From: JAZGGS01 sp963764825
GTDB taxonomy: Bacteria; Bacteroidota; Ignavibacteria; Ignavibacteriales; Ignavibacteriaceae
Assembly (NCBI GenBank): GCA_963764825.1
Contig: CAVXUA010000003.1
Coordinates: 434,001-498,000 of the forward strand
Direction: 5' to 3'
Length of the DNA: 64,000 bases
Shown here: in pieces, positions 10,734 through 20,525 of the stretch
How positions within the stretch are numbered: the stretch's first letter is position 1
Layout: each line of letters starts with the position of its first letter
The notes under the pieces: model-generated
What the model was told of the DNA's origin: nothing
The model's database searches: none
What the model saw: only the letters and a program-made list of their open reading frames with translations
Position numbers and translations under genes: made by a program

Positions 10734-11931
10734 ATTTATTCTTTACCATTTTTGCAATTCTGTTTCCTATGCTGATTGATGCAGTTGCTGCAGGCGATGG
10801 AGCATTTAAAACATGAATCATTCTTTCAGCTTCAGCAAATCTGAAATCATCAACCAACTTGCCGTTTGGTTCAAGTGCTTGCGCTCTTACGCCGGAACCG
10901 CCCTTCGCAATATCGCTTAACTGAACTTCGGGGACAAGTTTTTGCAATGCTTTAACAAATGCCTTCTTGCTGAAAGAACGATAGAATTCTCCGAATCCCA
11001 TCTTATAATATTTTGAAGCCATTTTCCAGAAGCCGGAATAAGTAATCATACCAGAGACATCTTTAAAAGAAAAATCAGTTTTATTATATCCTTCGCGTTT
11101 AAAAGCGAGCACAGCATTTGGTCCGGCTTCAATTCTGCCGTTTATCATCCTTGTAAAATGAACACCAAGAAATGGAAACTTTGGATCAGGCACAGGATAA
11201 ATTAAATTTTTTACTAGATGTTTTTTTTCTTCTCTTAATTTAAAATATTCACCTCTAAAAGGAATTATCTGCAAGCCGGGATTTACATCGCAAGCTTTTG
11301 CAATGCGATCAGAATAGAGTCCGCCGCAGTTTACTAAAAATTTTGTTTTAATATCACCACAAGAAGTTTTTGAGATTAATTCTTTACCTAATTTGCTAAT
11401 TGATTGAAACTTGCAGTCAATTTCAACTTCGCCGCCGGCTTCTTTTATTATCTGAGCATAGGTGTTTGTAACCTGTAAATAATCAACAATACCCGTTTGC
11501 GGAACTAATAATCCTGCGACACCATTTACATTTGGTTCATATTCTTTCAATTTATCGGCACTAAGTTTTTTTAATCCTTCTAAACCGTTAGCAATTCCTC
11601 TTTCGTAAAGATCATTCAGCGATTTAATTTCATCTTCAGTTACAGCAACTACAAGTTTACCGCATTTTTCGAATTTAATATTATGTTCTTCACAAAAATC
11701 ATAGAGTAATTTTCTTCCCTCTGTACAATTCTCTGCTTTAAGCGAGTCTGGTTTGTAATAAAGTCCGGAATGAACAACCCCGCTGTTATTTCCTGTTTGA
11801 TGCACAGCAAGTTTATTTTCTGCTTCAATAACAAGAACTTTATGTTTGGAGTTTTTAAGAAGGGACATTGCTGTAGCGCAGCCGATAATTCCCCCTCCAA
11901 TTATTACGATATCATATAATTTTGAACTCAT
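10717..11931 (-). CDS. lhgO: L-2-hydroxyglutarate oxidase / dehydrogenase
   Basis: 404 residues, intact. An FAD-binding GxGxxG motif starts at ~residue 10 (IVIIGGGIIGCATA), followed by HQTGNNSGVVHSGLYY, typical of the LhgO/L2HGDH branch of DAO-family flavoproteins. Later motifs are PQTGIVDYLQV, NCGGLYSDRIA, PVPDPKFPFLGVHFTR, KGGSGVRAQALE and NAPSPAATASISIG. It oxidises L-2-hydroxyglutarate to 2-oxoglutarate and passes electrons to the quinone pool at the membrane, repairing a side product of central metabolism. It is the first gene of a minus-strand unit with the methyltransferase and META genes, divergent from the gene at 12121. Confidence 0.9.
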   Translation of the reverse strand: MSSKLYDIVIIGGGIIGCATAMSLLKNSKHKVLVIEAENKLAVHQTGNNSGVVHSGLYYKPDSLKAENCTEGRKLLYDFCEEHNIKFEKCGKLVVAVTEDEIKSLNDLYERGIANGLEGLKKLSADKLKEYEPNVNGVAGLLVPQTGIVDYLQVTNTYAQIIKEAGGEVEIDCKFQSISKLGKELISKTSCGDIKTKFLVNCGGLYSDRIAKACDVNPGLQIIPFRGEYFKLREEKKHLVKNLIYPVPDPKFPFLGVHFTRMINGRIEAGPNAVLAFKREGYNKTDFSFKDVSGMITYSGFWKMASKYYKMGFGEFYRSFSKKAFVKALQKLVPEVQLSDIAKGGSGVRAQALEPNGKLVDDFRFAEAERMIHVLNAPSPAATASISIGNRIAKMVKNKFDKEV

Positions 11932-12120
11932 TTTTTACTTAAGTGATGAATAACACAATGCCTTGAACCTTAGTAATATATGTCGTAACATACAAGTGCA
12001 ATTTGATTAAATTAAAAAATAGATAAATAACACGAAGTAATTTAATTAATAGTAAAATCTGTTAAAACTTTATTTACTTTAACAATACTACTATTGAACT
12101 AATTTTTGATTAGGTGTGTT

Positions 12121-12393
12121 ATGAATAGTAAACAAAAAACTACGTTAATAATCGGTTTGGTATTAATTGCGTCTGCGTTAGTTATTTGGCTTGCGCACGG
12201 TGCAGAAATATTTACAAAAACCCAGGTGCTGGTTGAAAAGTACGACGAACTTTTTGGGTACACTTATGAAGAATGGGTTGATAAAATAATAATTGGTTTA
12301 GATTATGCGGGAAGTTTCTCAGCAGTTGTTGCATTAATTACAGGAATTTTATTGTTTATATTCAAAGATAAAAAAAAGGAAAAGCAGGTATGA
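12121..12393 (+). CDS. Small two-helix membrane protein
   Basis: 90 residues from the ATG at 12121 (AGGTGTG just upstream; the alternative five codons earlier has no ribosome site). Two hydrophobic segments (~7-27 and ~66-84) flank a polar loop rich in Tyr, Asp and Glu, and the tail is KDKKKEKQ, so N- and C-termini are probably cytoplasmic. No family recognised. The stop overlaps the yceI-like start by four bases (ATGA), so the two are co-translated and may act together in the envelope. Confidence 0.7.
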   Translation: MNSKQKTTLIIGLVLIASALVIWLAHGAEIFTKTQVLVEKYDELFGYTYEEWVDKIIIGLDYAGSFSAVVALITGILLFIFKDKKKEKQV

Positions 12394-13025
12394 AAATTAT
12401 AATAAAAACTTTTGCGGTTATCGTTTTATATGTTTCTGCATCTTTAGCACAGGGTTTCAATGTGTTAGCTTCAGGCGAGCAGAATTTTTCTTTTCACGAT
12501 AAGAATGGAAGAAACCAGGCAACATTTTTTAGCACAACTCCATTAGAAGATATTAACGGACTAACCAATGATGTAAATGGAAGCGTGACATTTGATATTG
12601 GAGATCTCTCAACATTAAGAGGGACAATCTCATTATCAACTGCATCCCTTAAAACAGGAATAGATCTAAGGGATGAACATTTGAGAAGCGCAAACTGGCT
12701 CGATGCAGATAGTTATCCCGAAATCACCTTTGCAATTAAAAGCGCTAGTAATATTGAATCGGTTGAGAGCAATAAACTAACAGCAAAAGTAACCGGTGAT
12801 TTTACAGCGCATGGTGTAACAAAAGAAATTACTGCTGATGTTACAATGAGTTATCTTGATGAAAGTGAACAAACTAATAAGAGAGCTCCGGGAGATCTGT
12901 TGGGGGTACAAGCTACTTTTAATATTACGCTCTCCGATTACGCAGTTGATAATATGGTGCTTGGACAAAAAGTGTCTGATAATATTGAGATTGGTGTAAA
13001 CATAGTTGGTTCCAACGCAAAATAA
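12390..13025 (+). CDS. YceI-family periplasmic protein
   Basis: 211 residues, intact. Signal peptide at ~1-21 (VIVLYVSASLAQG). The YceI lipocalin-like barrel shows LKTGIDLRDEHLRSANWLD, YPEITFAI, TGDFTAHGVTKEITADV and the closing VSDNIEIGVNIVG. YceI proteins bind polyisoprenoids or other amphiphiles in the periplasm; the ligand here is unknown. It is translationally coupled to the upstream membrane protein and closed by a strong terminator. Confidence 0.9.
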   Translation: MKIIIKTFAVIVLYVSASLAQGFNVLASGEQNFSFHDKNGRNQATFFSTTPLEDINGLTNDVNGSVTFDIGDLSTLRGTISLSTASLKTGIDLRDEHLRSANWLDADSYPEITFAIKSASNIESVESNKLTAKVTGDFTAHGVTKEITADVTMSYLDESEQTNKRAPGDLLGVQATFNITLSDYAVDNMVLGQKVSDNIEIGVNIVGSNAK

Positions 13026-13057
13026 TTATCCTCAGAGGTAAAGCTTTTCAATTTAAG

Positions 13058-13089
13058 TCCGCAATCCTTTAGAGGGTTGCGGATTTTTT
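13058..13089 (+). terminator. Rho-independent terminator after yceI-like gene
   Basis: A ten-base stem (TCCGCAATCC, 13058-13067, with GGGTTGCGGA, 13074-13083, one G-T pair), a six-base loop, then six T. Confidence 0.9.
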
Positions 13090-13132
13090 ATTGTTATATT
13101 TGGAGAACAATTTTATCCATTGTTCGCAAATC

Positions 13133-13747
13133 ATGAAAAAAACAATCACAGTTTTCGGAAGCTCACAACCACGTGAGGGGGACGAAGAGTATAACACTGC
13201 ATATAAATTAGGTAAGTTTACTCGCAAAAAGAGGATTTAATGTTTGTACTGGCGGGTTTATGGGCACAATGGAAGCAGTTTCAAAAGGTGCAAATGAAAA
13301 TGGAGCCGAAGTGATTGGGGTTACTGTTGATATCTGGAGCAGCGATCCGAATAAGTTTATCACTAAAGAAATAAAATGTGAAAACCTTCTGGATAGAGTA
13401 AACAAGCTTATTGAACTTGGTGATGCGTTTATTGTGTTGCAGGGTGGAACAGGCACACTACTTGAGCTTGCTGCTGTCTGGGAATTATCAAATAAAGGGT
13501 TGATGGATCATAAACCGATACTTTGTCATTCATCAATGTGGCAGGGAATAGTTTCGATAATGAATATACAGATGAAAAAGGAAGGAAGAGAAACTAGAAC
13601 TGGTTAAAGCATTTGAAAACAGTTGAAGAAATTGTTGACCATATTTCTTTAAAAGCTGATAAACGGTTAACTAACCTTACAAGTCACTTTATTAAACACT
13701 TGAGTAATAATATTTTTATATTATTAAAGTCATCAAATTCATTTTAA
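13133..13747 (+). CDS. LOG-family (lysine decarboxylase-like) protein
   Basis: Starts at ATG 13133 (MKKTITVFGSSQPREGDEEY). Two compensating one-base shifts (near 13215 and 13600) must be bridged; start and end share a frame, giving about 200 residues. Motifs are TGGFMGTMEAVSKGA and LQGGTGTLLELAAVWE, the PGGxGTxxE site of TIGR00730/LOG proteins. Characterised members release the base from nucleoside monophosphates (for example cytokinin riboside 5'-monophosphate) as cytosolic phosphoribohydrolases. The exact stop is uncertain because the last ~30 codons have low-complexity composition; the true end could be near 13660. Confidence 0.75.
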
Positions 13748-13767
13748 TTTATATTGATTAAAAGTCT

Positions 13768-15384
13768 ATGGAAGAGTTTAAAGAACATATTGCCAGCGGA
13801 TACACTTTTAAAGGTGATTCGATAATACTTGGTACTGCAATTCTTAATAAAAATGCTGTGCCCGAAACACATATTAAAATTCCATTAAAAGCCATGAACA
13901 GGCATGGTTTAATAGCAGGTGCAACCGGAACGGGTAAAACAAAAACATTACAGGTAATTGCCGAAGCATTATCTGAAAAAAGTGTTCCGGTATTATTGAT
14001 GGACGTAAAAGGCGATTTAAGCGGTTTAGCACAATCAGGAAAAACCCATCCTAAAATTGAAGAACGCCAGGCAAAAATTGGAATACCTTATAACCCGCAT
14101 GGTTTTCCTGTTGAGTTGTTATCTCTATCGGAAGAAAAAGGGATTAGATTAAGAGCAACAGTTTCTGAATTCGGACCAGTATTATTTTCTAAGATACTTG
14201 AACTAAATGATACTCAATCCAGTTATGTTTCAATGATCTTTAAATATTGTGATGATAAAGGGCTGCCACTTCTGGATTTAAAAGATTTTAAAAAAGTGAT
14301 TCATTATGTACTAAACGAAGGCAAGGAGGAGATTAAAGATTCATATGGGAATATTTCTTCTTCATCTTTAGGTACGGTGCTTAGAAAAGTAATTGAGTTG
14401 GAACAGCAGGGAGCTGAACTGTTCTTTGGTGAAAAGTCATTTGAAGTTGATGATCTGTTAAGAATTGATGAAAACGGATTAGGGATTATTTCAATATTAA
14501 GATTAGTTGATTTGCAGGACAGACCTAAACTATTTTCTACTTTTATGTTGAGCTTGCTGGCAGAAATTTATTCATCCTTTCCGGAAGAAGGAGATTTAGA
14601 CCAGCCAAAGCTTGTAATATTTTTTGATGAAGCACATTTAATTTTTGATGAAGCATCAAAAGCTTTACTCGATCAGATAGAAACTATTGTTAAACTGATC
14701 AGATCAAAAGGCGTTGGAATTTACTTTTGCACACAAAACCCTACTGATATTCCCGATGCAGTTTTAAGCCAGCTTGGACTTAAAGTGCAGCATGCTTTAA
14801 GAGCTTTTACTGCTAAAGACAGAAAGATGATAAAACTAACTGCTGAGAATTATCCCATTTCAGATTATTATAAAACTGATGAAGTATTAACTTCGTTGGG
14901 AATTGGTGAAGCTTTAATTTCAGGTTTAAATGAGAAAGGAGTACCAACCCCGCTGGCAGCAACATTATTATCTGCTCCAAAATCCAGGATGGATGTTCTT
15001 AATACCAAGGAAATTGATGAACTGATCAGTCAACTCGAAACTTATACCTAAGTACAACGAAACTATTGATAGGGAAAGTGCTTATGAAATGCTGAGCGAA
15101 AAGTTATCGGAGGCTAAAGAAGAAGTAGAAAAAAAGGTTGAAAGAAAAAAGACAAACTAAAACAACCAACACCAAAACAAGAAGAACGAGAAAAACAAAA
15201 AGTACTTTTGAGCAGGTTTTATCAAGCCCAACAGCAAAACAGGTCGGGCAGAACATTTGTGAGAGAAATTACAAGGGGAATACTTGGCGTTTTAGGATTA
15301 GGCGGAACAAAAAAGAAGAAAAAGTCTATTTTAAATCAAAATCATTATTCATTAAACAAAGGAGAAAAAAATGAAAAATCCTAA
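13768..15384 (+). CDS. HerA-like ATPase (DUF853 family)
   Basis: The first 427 residues read without a break: Walker A GATGTGKTKT (~50), LLMDVKGDLSGLAQ, the Walker B region LVIFFDEAHLIFD (~292), and FCTQNPTDIPDAVLSQLG. DUF853 proteins are HerA/FtsK-like P-loop ATPases whose substrate is not well defined. Two one-base shifts (near 15037 and 15145) break the tail, which continues as a Lys/Glu/Gln-rich coiled region and TFVREITRGILGVLGLGG, the usual family ending. As read, the final frame stops at 15384, 14 bases inside the next gene; a further slip in the A runs near 15315 could end it sooner. Confidence 0.85.
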
Positions 15385-15691
15385 ATTTCAAATTTATACA
15401 GCCACTAATAAAAAGGTTTATTTCCGTTTAAAGAGCGGAAACGGACAGGTGGTTCTTCAGAGCCAGGGTTATAAAACCAAAGCAGGTGCTAAATCAGGTG
15501 TTGCATCTGTAAAAGCGCACGCTCGCAGCGTAAAAAACTTTGAGGTGAAGCAGGCAAAAAATGGCAAATTTCACTTCAATTTAATTTCTAAAAACAAACA
15601 GATTGTTGGTTCCAGCCAGATGTACACTGAGAAAAGAGGTTGCACTAATGGCATGAATGCAGTGAAGAAAGAACTCATCTTCAAAAATTGA
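15371..15691 (+). CDS. YegP-like DUF1508 protein
   Basis: 106 residues, intact, with AAAGGAG directly upstream of the ATG. Two copies of the DUF1508 unit: FQIYTATNKKVYFRLKSGNG ... LQSQGYKTKAGAKSGVASVK and FHFNLISKNKQIVGSSQMY ... GCTNGMNAVKK. Small, basic, probably cytosolic. The biochemical role of this widespread family is unknown. It is followed by a clear terminator. Confidence 0.9.
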   Translation: MKNPKFQIYTATNKKVYFRLKSGNGQVVLQSQGYKTKAGAKSGVASVKAHARSVKNFEVKQAKNGKFHFNLISKNKQIVGSSQMYTEKRGCTNGMNAVKKELIFKN

Positions 15692-15716
15692 AGATCTTAC
15701 ATAAGTTAACAAATAA

Positions 15717-15747
15717 CAAGGGATCTTAATAGATCCCTTGTTTATTT
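15717..15747 (+). terminator. Rho-independent terminator after yegP-like gene
   Basis: A perfect ten-base stem (CAAGGGATCT / AGATCCCTTG), a four-base loop TAAT, then TTTATTT. Confidence 0.9.
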
Positions 15748-15872
15748 ATTTTCCTACCAAAAAAACTATATATTGTACTTTATCATCCAATAATATTTTA
15801 AATTAAATATTTCAAAGTTTAGATGAATAGTTTCTAAATATATTTTTAAGCTCAACTTCAAGTAAAAAATTT

Positions 15873-16413
15873 TTAGTACTTCATACTCCGAACCATCTTC
15901 AAGCTTTCTAAGTTGATACGTATTTCCTTCTTCATCCTTTCTATAACAGGTGTACTGCTGCCCTCAACATAGTTGTTATCAATCATTACTACAACTGAAT
16001 CAGGTTTAAGCTTTGTATGAAGGTTAGCTATAAAAGATTTTATATTTTTTTTTGAACGTGTGAAAGCCAAAAGCCACAGAATGCAGAATCAAATGTATTC
16101 TTAATCTTTAAAAGCGATAATGCATCATCATTAATAAATTTAACATTATTTCTATGTAGGATTTTAATCTTGCGATATCAAGCACTTCTTTGCTTGAGTC
16201 AATTGCCACGATTGAATGTGCGGAGAAGAAATAATTTCAGTCCAGTAACCTGTTCCGCATGCAATTTCCAATACAGATTTATCTTGAAGGAAATCTTTTA
16301 CTAATCGCTTAAGTGATTGCAAATCAGCCTGTCTTTCAGGCTTTTTGTAAATCTTTTCGTACTCAGATGCTCTTGCGGGAATAGTATATTTCCAATTCTG
16401 ATTTCAAGTCAGT
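15873..16413 (-). CDS. SAM-dependent methyltransferase, class I, broken frame
   Basis: Reconstructed over at least three one-base shifts to ~180 residues. The N-terminus reads TDLKSELEIYYS, then RASEYEKIYKKPERQADL and SVLEIACGTGYWTEI (SAM motif I). The C-terminus has MIDNNYVEGSS and ends MVRSMKY. The spacing matches small-molecule or unknown-substrate methyltransferases of ~200 residues. No ATG is visible at the expected start near 16413, so the true start may be damaged or a rare codon. Substrate unknown. Confidence 0.65.
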
Positions 16414-16499
16414 TAATTTGTTACAGAAAGATCGTTAAAGAAAATTGCAACAATCCTGATTATGTTTTACTTAACACAGAAAATTTAAACATTGTTGGA

Positions 16500-16936
16500 T
16501 TAACAAGTTTCTTGTAAATCTGCAAACTTCATTTTAATAAGCTCGGTATGAGAGCATGCGCTGAATGCAATCTCTTCATCTTCTGCAAGACTTTCTGCCA
16601 CGTAAACATCCATTCCATAAAGATTACCAAAGGGCGGCATTGCCCCAACATCACAATCAGGAAATTTATCCATAAACTCCTGCTCATAGGCAAGTCTTAC
16701 TTCTTCTGCATTAAGCGCATCTTTTAATTGTTCGAAGTTTACTTTGTAAGAAGCAGGCAGAACAGCCATTCCCATCTTCCCATCAATTTTAATAATAACT
16801 GTTTTTGCAAGTTCTTTACCTGGTATGTGTGCACTTGCCGCAATTTCCTGGGCTGTATATGCTGAAGAATGCTGGATGGCTACATACTTCACATTATTCT
16901 CATCCAGAAAATTCTTTTAAGTGTTTGTAATGGCAT
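16500..16936 (-). CDS. YbaK/ProX-like aminoacyl-tRNA deacylase
   Basis: The start is ATG at 16936, after an excellent AGGAGGT. One extra A in a run of four near 16917 breaks the frame; removing it gives MPLQTLKEFLDENNVKYVAI and joins it to the rest, ~145 residues. Motifs: KELAKTVIIKIDGKMGMAVLPA (conserved Lys region), DCDVGAMPPFGNLYGM and AFSACSHTELIKM, all typical of the YbaK/EbsC/prolyl-tRNA-editing fold. Such proteins hydrolyse mischarged aminoacyl-tRNA in the cytosol. Which tRNA is served cannot be told. Confidence 0.8.
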
Positions 16937-17055
16937 TTTTACCTCCTGTTAAACTTGGTTAATAATAATTTTTTGCTGCATTTATTTTTAACATTATCTA
17001 AACAGGAATATGTAAATACACAATTGTAATGCAGCAATCACTTAAGAATAATATT

Positions 17056-17355
17056 TCAAGTAATTTCTTCAGTCAACTCTAAAAATCTTTTATAAGGTAT
17101 AGCCGATAAACTCTCTGCCTGGAAAGCTCCATTCGACATTCCTATCATCGAAACCTTTGCTGCAGTTTCTTCATCAGGTGCTTCGTAGATATCGAGAAAA
17201 TCGTAATGCCCCAGAAGAGCATAGTGAGAAATAAATTTAACTTCCGGGCACTTTTCTTTTACCTGTTCAAGCCAGGCTCTTCCAAGTTTGGCTCTTTCTT
17301 TCATCATCTTAGAAGTTTCCGGGGAGAGTTTTGTCAGTAACACAAATGTTTTCAT
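17056..17355 (-). CDS. GYD-domain protein
   Basis: 99 residues, intact. MKTFVLLTKLSPETSKMM, then LGHYDFLDIYEAPDEETAAK, which carries the GxYD core that names the family (ferredoxin-like fold). The function of GYD proteins is unknown. It stands alone, between the deacylase and the membrane protein gene, with AGGATTAAGCC before the ATG. Confidence 0.85.
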   Translation of the reverse strand: MKTFVLLTKLSPETSKMMKERAKLGRAWLEQVKEKCPEVKFISHYALLGHYDFLDIYEAPDEETAAKVSMIGMSNGAFQAESLSAIPYKRFLELTEEIT

Positions 17356-17532
17356 GGCTTAATCCTTTCCGTATAGTTGAACATAGGTTTTATACGCTGT
17401 TAAAACCATACATCTTTAGCCGGAAGAATTATGCGAGTGGTTTAAGTTGTAATCCTGATTTTAATGTAAGAAGATGAGATTAAATAATCAAAGGAAAGAG
17501 AATAAAAATCAGTTGATAGTTAGCAACAATTT

Positions 17533-18185
17533 TTAAAGGAATAGTTTAATTGCCGCAAAACCACCGATTAACAAAACTGTAAAGGCAATTGCGAGCCAGT
17601 TAAAGTACTTATCAATAAACGATTTTAATTGCGGTCCGAATTTCCAAATCAATCCGCAACCAAAAAGAATCTTGCACCGCGGCTGATGATTGAAGCAAAA
17701 ATAAACATAATAAAATTTATGTTAAAAGCTGCCTGATGAGATTGTTATAACTTTGTATGGTAGTGGGGTGAATCCTGCAGTAAAATTATCCAGAAATCAT
17801 ATCCACGTACAATTTTTGAATATCAAAAAATGCTGATTCTGTAAAACTCGGGGATGCTATTAAAAAAGAAAAGGGCGATCTATGTAAATTCATTTGAATG
17901 GCGTCCACCAGAGAAAATGTCCTATAACATAACCTAGAATTGCCCCCGCAACAGAACCGGTAAGGCAAATTGACGCAAACTTGAATGCTTTTTTAGATCG
18001 AACCTAAAACCAGTGCAATAAGCAGTGCATCTGGCGGAATAGGAAAAAATGATGACTCGGCAAATGCAAGTAAAAAAAGTGCAACAGCACCGTAAGGAGT
18101 TTCTGCCCAATGCAGAACCCAATCATATAAGTTTCGTAGTAGCTTCAATCAGTATTAACAATTTATCGGAATAAAGCGCAAACAT
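17533..18185 (-). CDS. VTT/YqaA-type (DedA superfamily) membrane protein
   Basis: Reconstructed across about four one-base shifts into ~215 residues, from ATG 18185 (MFALYSDKLLILIE) to AIKLFL at the stop. Motifs: YGAVALFLLAFAESSFFPIPPDALLIALVLG, with the E-x-F-P-P-D signature of YqaA/VTT proteins, and GAILGYVIGHFLWW. Several hydrophobic helices place it in the inner membrane. VTT proteins are linked to lipid scrambling, undecaprenyl phosphate recycling and proton-motive-force maintenance; the YqaA branch is less studied. Divergent from malQ. Confidence 0.75.
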
Positions 18186-18287
18186 AAGAAATTAATAGCT
18201 GTTTGGAAAAAATGATATTGATAAACAAGTGGAAGATAGTATTTAACTTCACTCCATTGTTATTATTTTATTATTTACGAGGTACAA

Positions 18288-19837
18288 ATGAATTTTGAAC
18301 GAAGCGCAGGAATACTTCTTACACCCATCCTCTTTACCTGGTAAATATGGAATTGGCGATCTTGGAAATGATGCCTACAGGTTTATTGATTTTTTAGTTG
18401 AAGCTGGACAAACTCTCTGGCAGGTCTTTCCGCTCGGTCCTACAGGTTACGGCGATTCTCCATATCAGTGCTTTTCCGCTTTTGCTGGCAATCCTTTGCT
18501 TATTAGTCCTGATAAATTAAAAGAAGATGGATTATTATCTGATGACGAGTTAAATAGATCCACCTAAATCAGATCCGAAAAAAGTAGATTTTGGAAATGT
18601 GATAGAATACAAAAAGAAATTACTTAGAACGGCTTTTAATAATTTTAAAAATAATTCTAATGGATTGGAAAAAGACTTTAACGGCTTCTGTGAAGAACAA
18701 AAAGAATGGCTGGATGATTTTTCACTTTTCATAGCTTGTAAAGATGCACACAACGGCGTTGTTTGGAGTGAATGGGAAAAAGGATTAATCCAAAGAGAAG
18801 AGACATGTAATGAAAGAATGGAGTGAAAAATTAAGCGATGATATTCTTTATCATAAATTTGTTCAGTTTGTGTTTTTTAAACAGTGGAAAGAATTAAAAG
18901 AATACGCGAATGAAAAAGGAATAAAAATAATTGGCGATATGCCGATTTTTATCGCTTACGATAGCGCAGATCTTTGGGCAAATAAAGAGCTCTTTACAGT
19001 TGATGAAGATGGCAAACTTACTTCTGTTGCAGGTGTTCCGCCTGATTATTTTAGTGAAACCGGGCAGCTCTGGGGCAATCCACTTTACAAATGGGATGAG
19101 ATGGAAAAAGATGAATTCCTATGGTGGCGAAAAAGATTTTCCAGCTTGCTTGAGCTGGTTGATATTATTCGAATAGATCATTTTAGAGGATTTGAAGCTT
19201 ACTGGAAAATTCCAGGTGATGCAGAAACTGCAATCGATGGTAAATGGATTAAAGCACCCGGCGATAAGCTTTTTGAAATTGTAAAAAAATATTTGGGAGA
19301 TCTTCCAATTCTTGCTGAGGATTTGGGAGTTATCACCCACCTGAAGTTGAAGCTTTAAGAGATCAATTCGGGTTTCCGGGGATGAAAGTGCTGCAATTTG
19401 CTTTTGGAACAGGAATGGAACGTAAATTTCTCCCGCATAATTTTATACCCAATTGTGTTGTTTACACAGGTACACATGATAACGATACTACAAAAGCATA
19501 TTTTGAAAAAGAAAAGAAAAACAAAGAGAGTGATATTTTTGAACATACCCAAAAGTATCTTGAATTTTAATGGGGAAGAATTCTATCTGAGTTAATCCGA
19601 ACTGCTTATGCTTCTGTTGCAAGCATTGTCGTAATTCCTATGCAGGATATTCTGAATCTGGGAGGGGAAGCAAGAATGAATTTTCCTAGCACACTTGGCG
19701 GAGGAAACTGGGCATGGAGATTTACATGGGATCAGATAGCTAAAGAAATTGAAAAAAAGTACAAGGATTTAACAGTACTGTATGAACGCCCTCCAAAACC
19801 AACAGAGAAGGAAGAGATTGAAATATCGGAATCTTAA
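18288..19837 (+). CDS. malQ: 4-alpha-glucanotransferase (amylomaltase, GH77)
   Basis: ATG 18288 (MNFERSAGILL) follows ACGAGGT. At least five one-base shifts (near 18310, 18560, 18812, 19335 and 19567) are bridged to give ~515 residues, the normal length. Motifs in order: HPSSLPGKYGIGDLG, GPTGYGDSPYQCFSAFAGNP, GDMPIFIAYDSADLWAN, IRIDHFRGFEAYW (catalytic Asp), AEDLGVIT and THDNDTTKAYF. It moves maltosyl or longer units between glucans in the cytosol, for glycogen or maltodextrin use. No other glycogen gene lies nearby. Confidence 0.9.
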
Positions 19838-20002
19838 ATTAATTCTTCAATCTCAGTGTTAAAATCAGAAATAAGTGAAAATGTTATTTAGCCGACAGCT
19901 ATTAAGCAAAAATAAAATCATATTTATTTTGAATAAATGGAAATAATTCAGAATCCATTTTGGATTTTTATTATCTAACTATTTTTAAGAAACAAAAAAT
20001 CT

Positions 20003-20471
20003 ATGAAAAACAGGAGAAATGATTTGAAAGCGATATTTATCCCGGTAATTATAACCGTTCTCTTATCCCTCGGATGTACCAGATACTCCCGCTTCCGATT
20101 CGCTGGAATGGAAAACAAATATGGAAGAAGCGATGCAAGTTGCTAAAAATGAAAACAAAGCAATCCTTGTTAACTTTACTGGCTCCGATTGGTGTAAATG
20201 GTGTTTTAAATTAAGTGATGAAGTTTTTTCGCAGGCAGAATTTGAAAAATATGCACAGGAAAATTTAGTGCTTGTTAAGCTCGATTTTCCGCGCAGTATT
20301 CAGCAAACCAACGAAATAAAAATGTATAACCAATCACTTGCACAAAAGTATGGCATACAGGGTTTCCCAACTATCTTAATATTGGATAGCACAGGCAAAC
20401 TGCTGGCAAAAACCGGTTACCAGCAGGGCGGTGCAGTTAATTATGTTAATCACATTCAGTCTTTTCTGTAA
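20003..20471 (+). CDS. Thioredoxin-like lipoprotein
   Basis: The start may be ATG 20003 or, better placed after AGGAG, TTG 20024 (MKAIFIPVIITVLLSLGC). Either way a hydrophobic segment ends in the lipobox LSLGC. One shift near 20080 separates this from the clean remainder: EEAMQVAKNENKAILVNF, GSDWCKWCFKLSDEVF (redox WCxxC), and GIQGFPTILILDSTGK with the cis-Pro. A thioredoxin fold of the DsbD-gamma/thioredoxin_7 type, anchored by lipid and acting on disulfides in the periplasm. Convergent with the cytochrome gene. Confidence 0.8.
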
Positions 20472-20482
20472 TTAAAATTACA

Positions 20483-20512
20483 TATGCCATCCCAAATATT
20501 TGGGATGGCATA
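20483..20512. terminator. Shared two-way terminator (30-base palindrome)
   Basis: Perfect inverted repeat TATGCCATCCCAAAT / ATTTGGGATGGCATA between convergent genes ending at 20471 (plus) and 20526 (minus). The minus side is followed by TAATTTTAATT. The nine-base inner stem recurs in the terminator at 30063. Confidence 0.75.
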
Positions 20513-20525
20513 CTGTTAAACACCA

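Noticed and set aside
19952..19970. AATCCA/TGGATT hairpin upstream of the thioredoxin-like gene
   Set aside because: A six-base A/T-rich stem with a three-base loop, 115 bases past malQ; too weak to call a terminator or operator.
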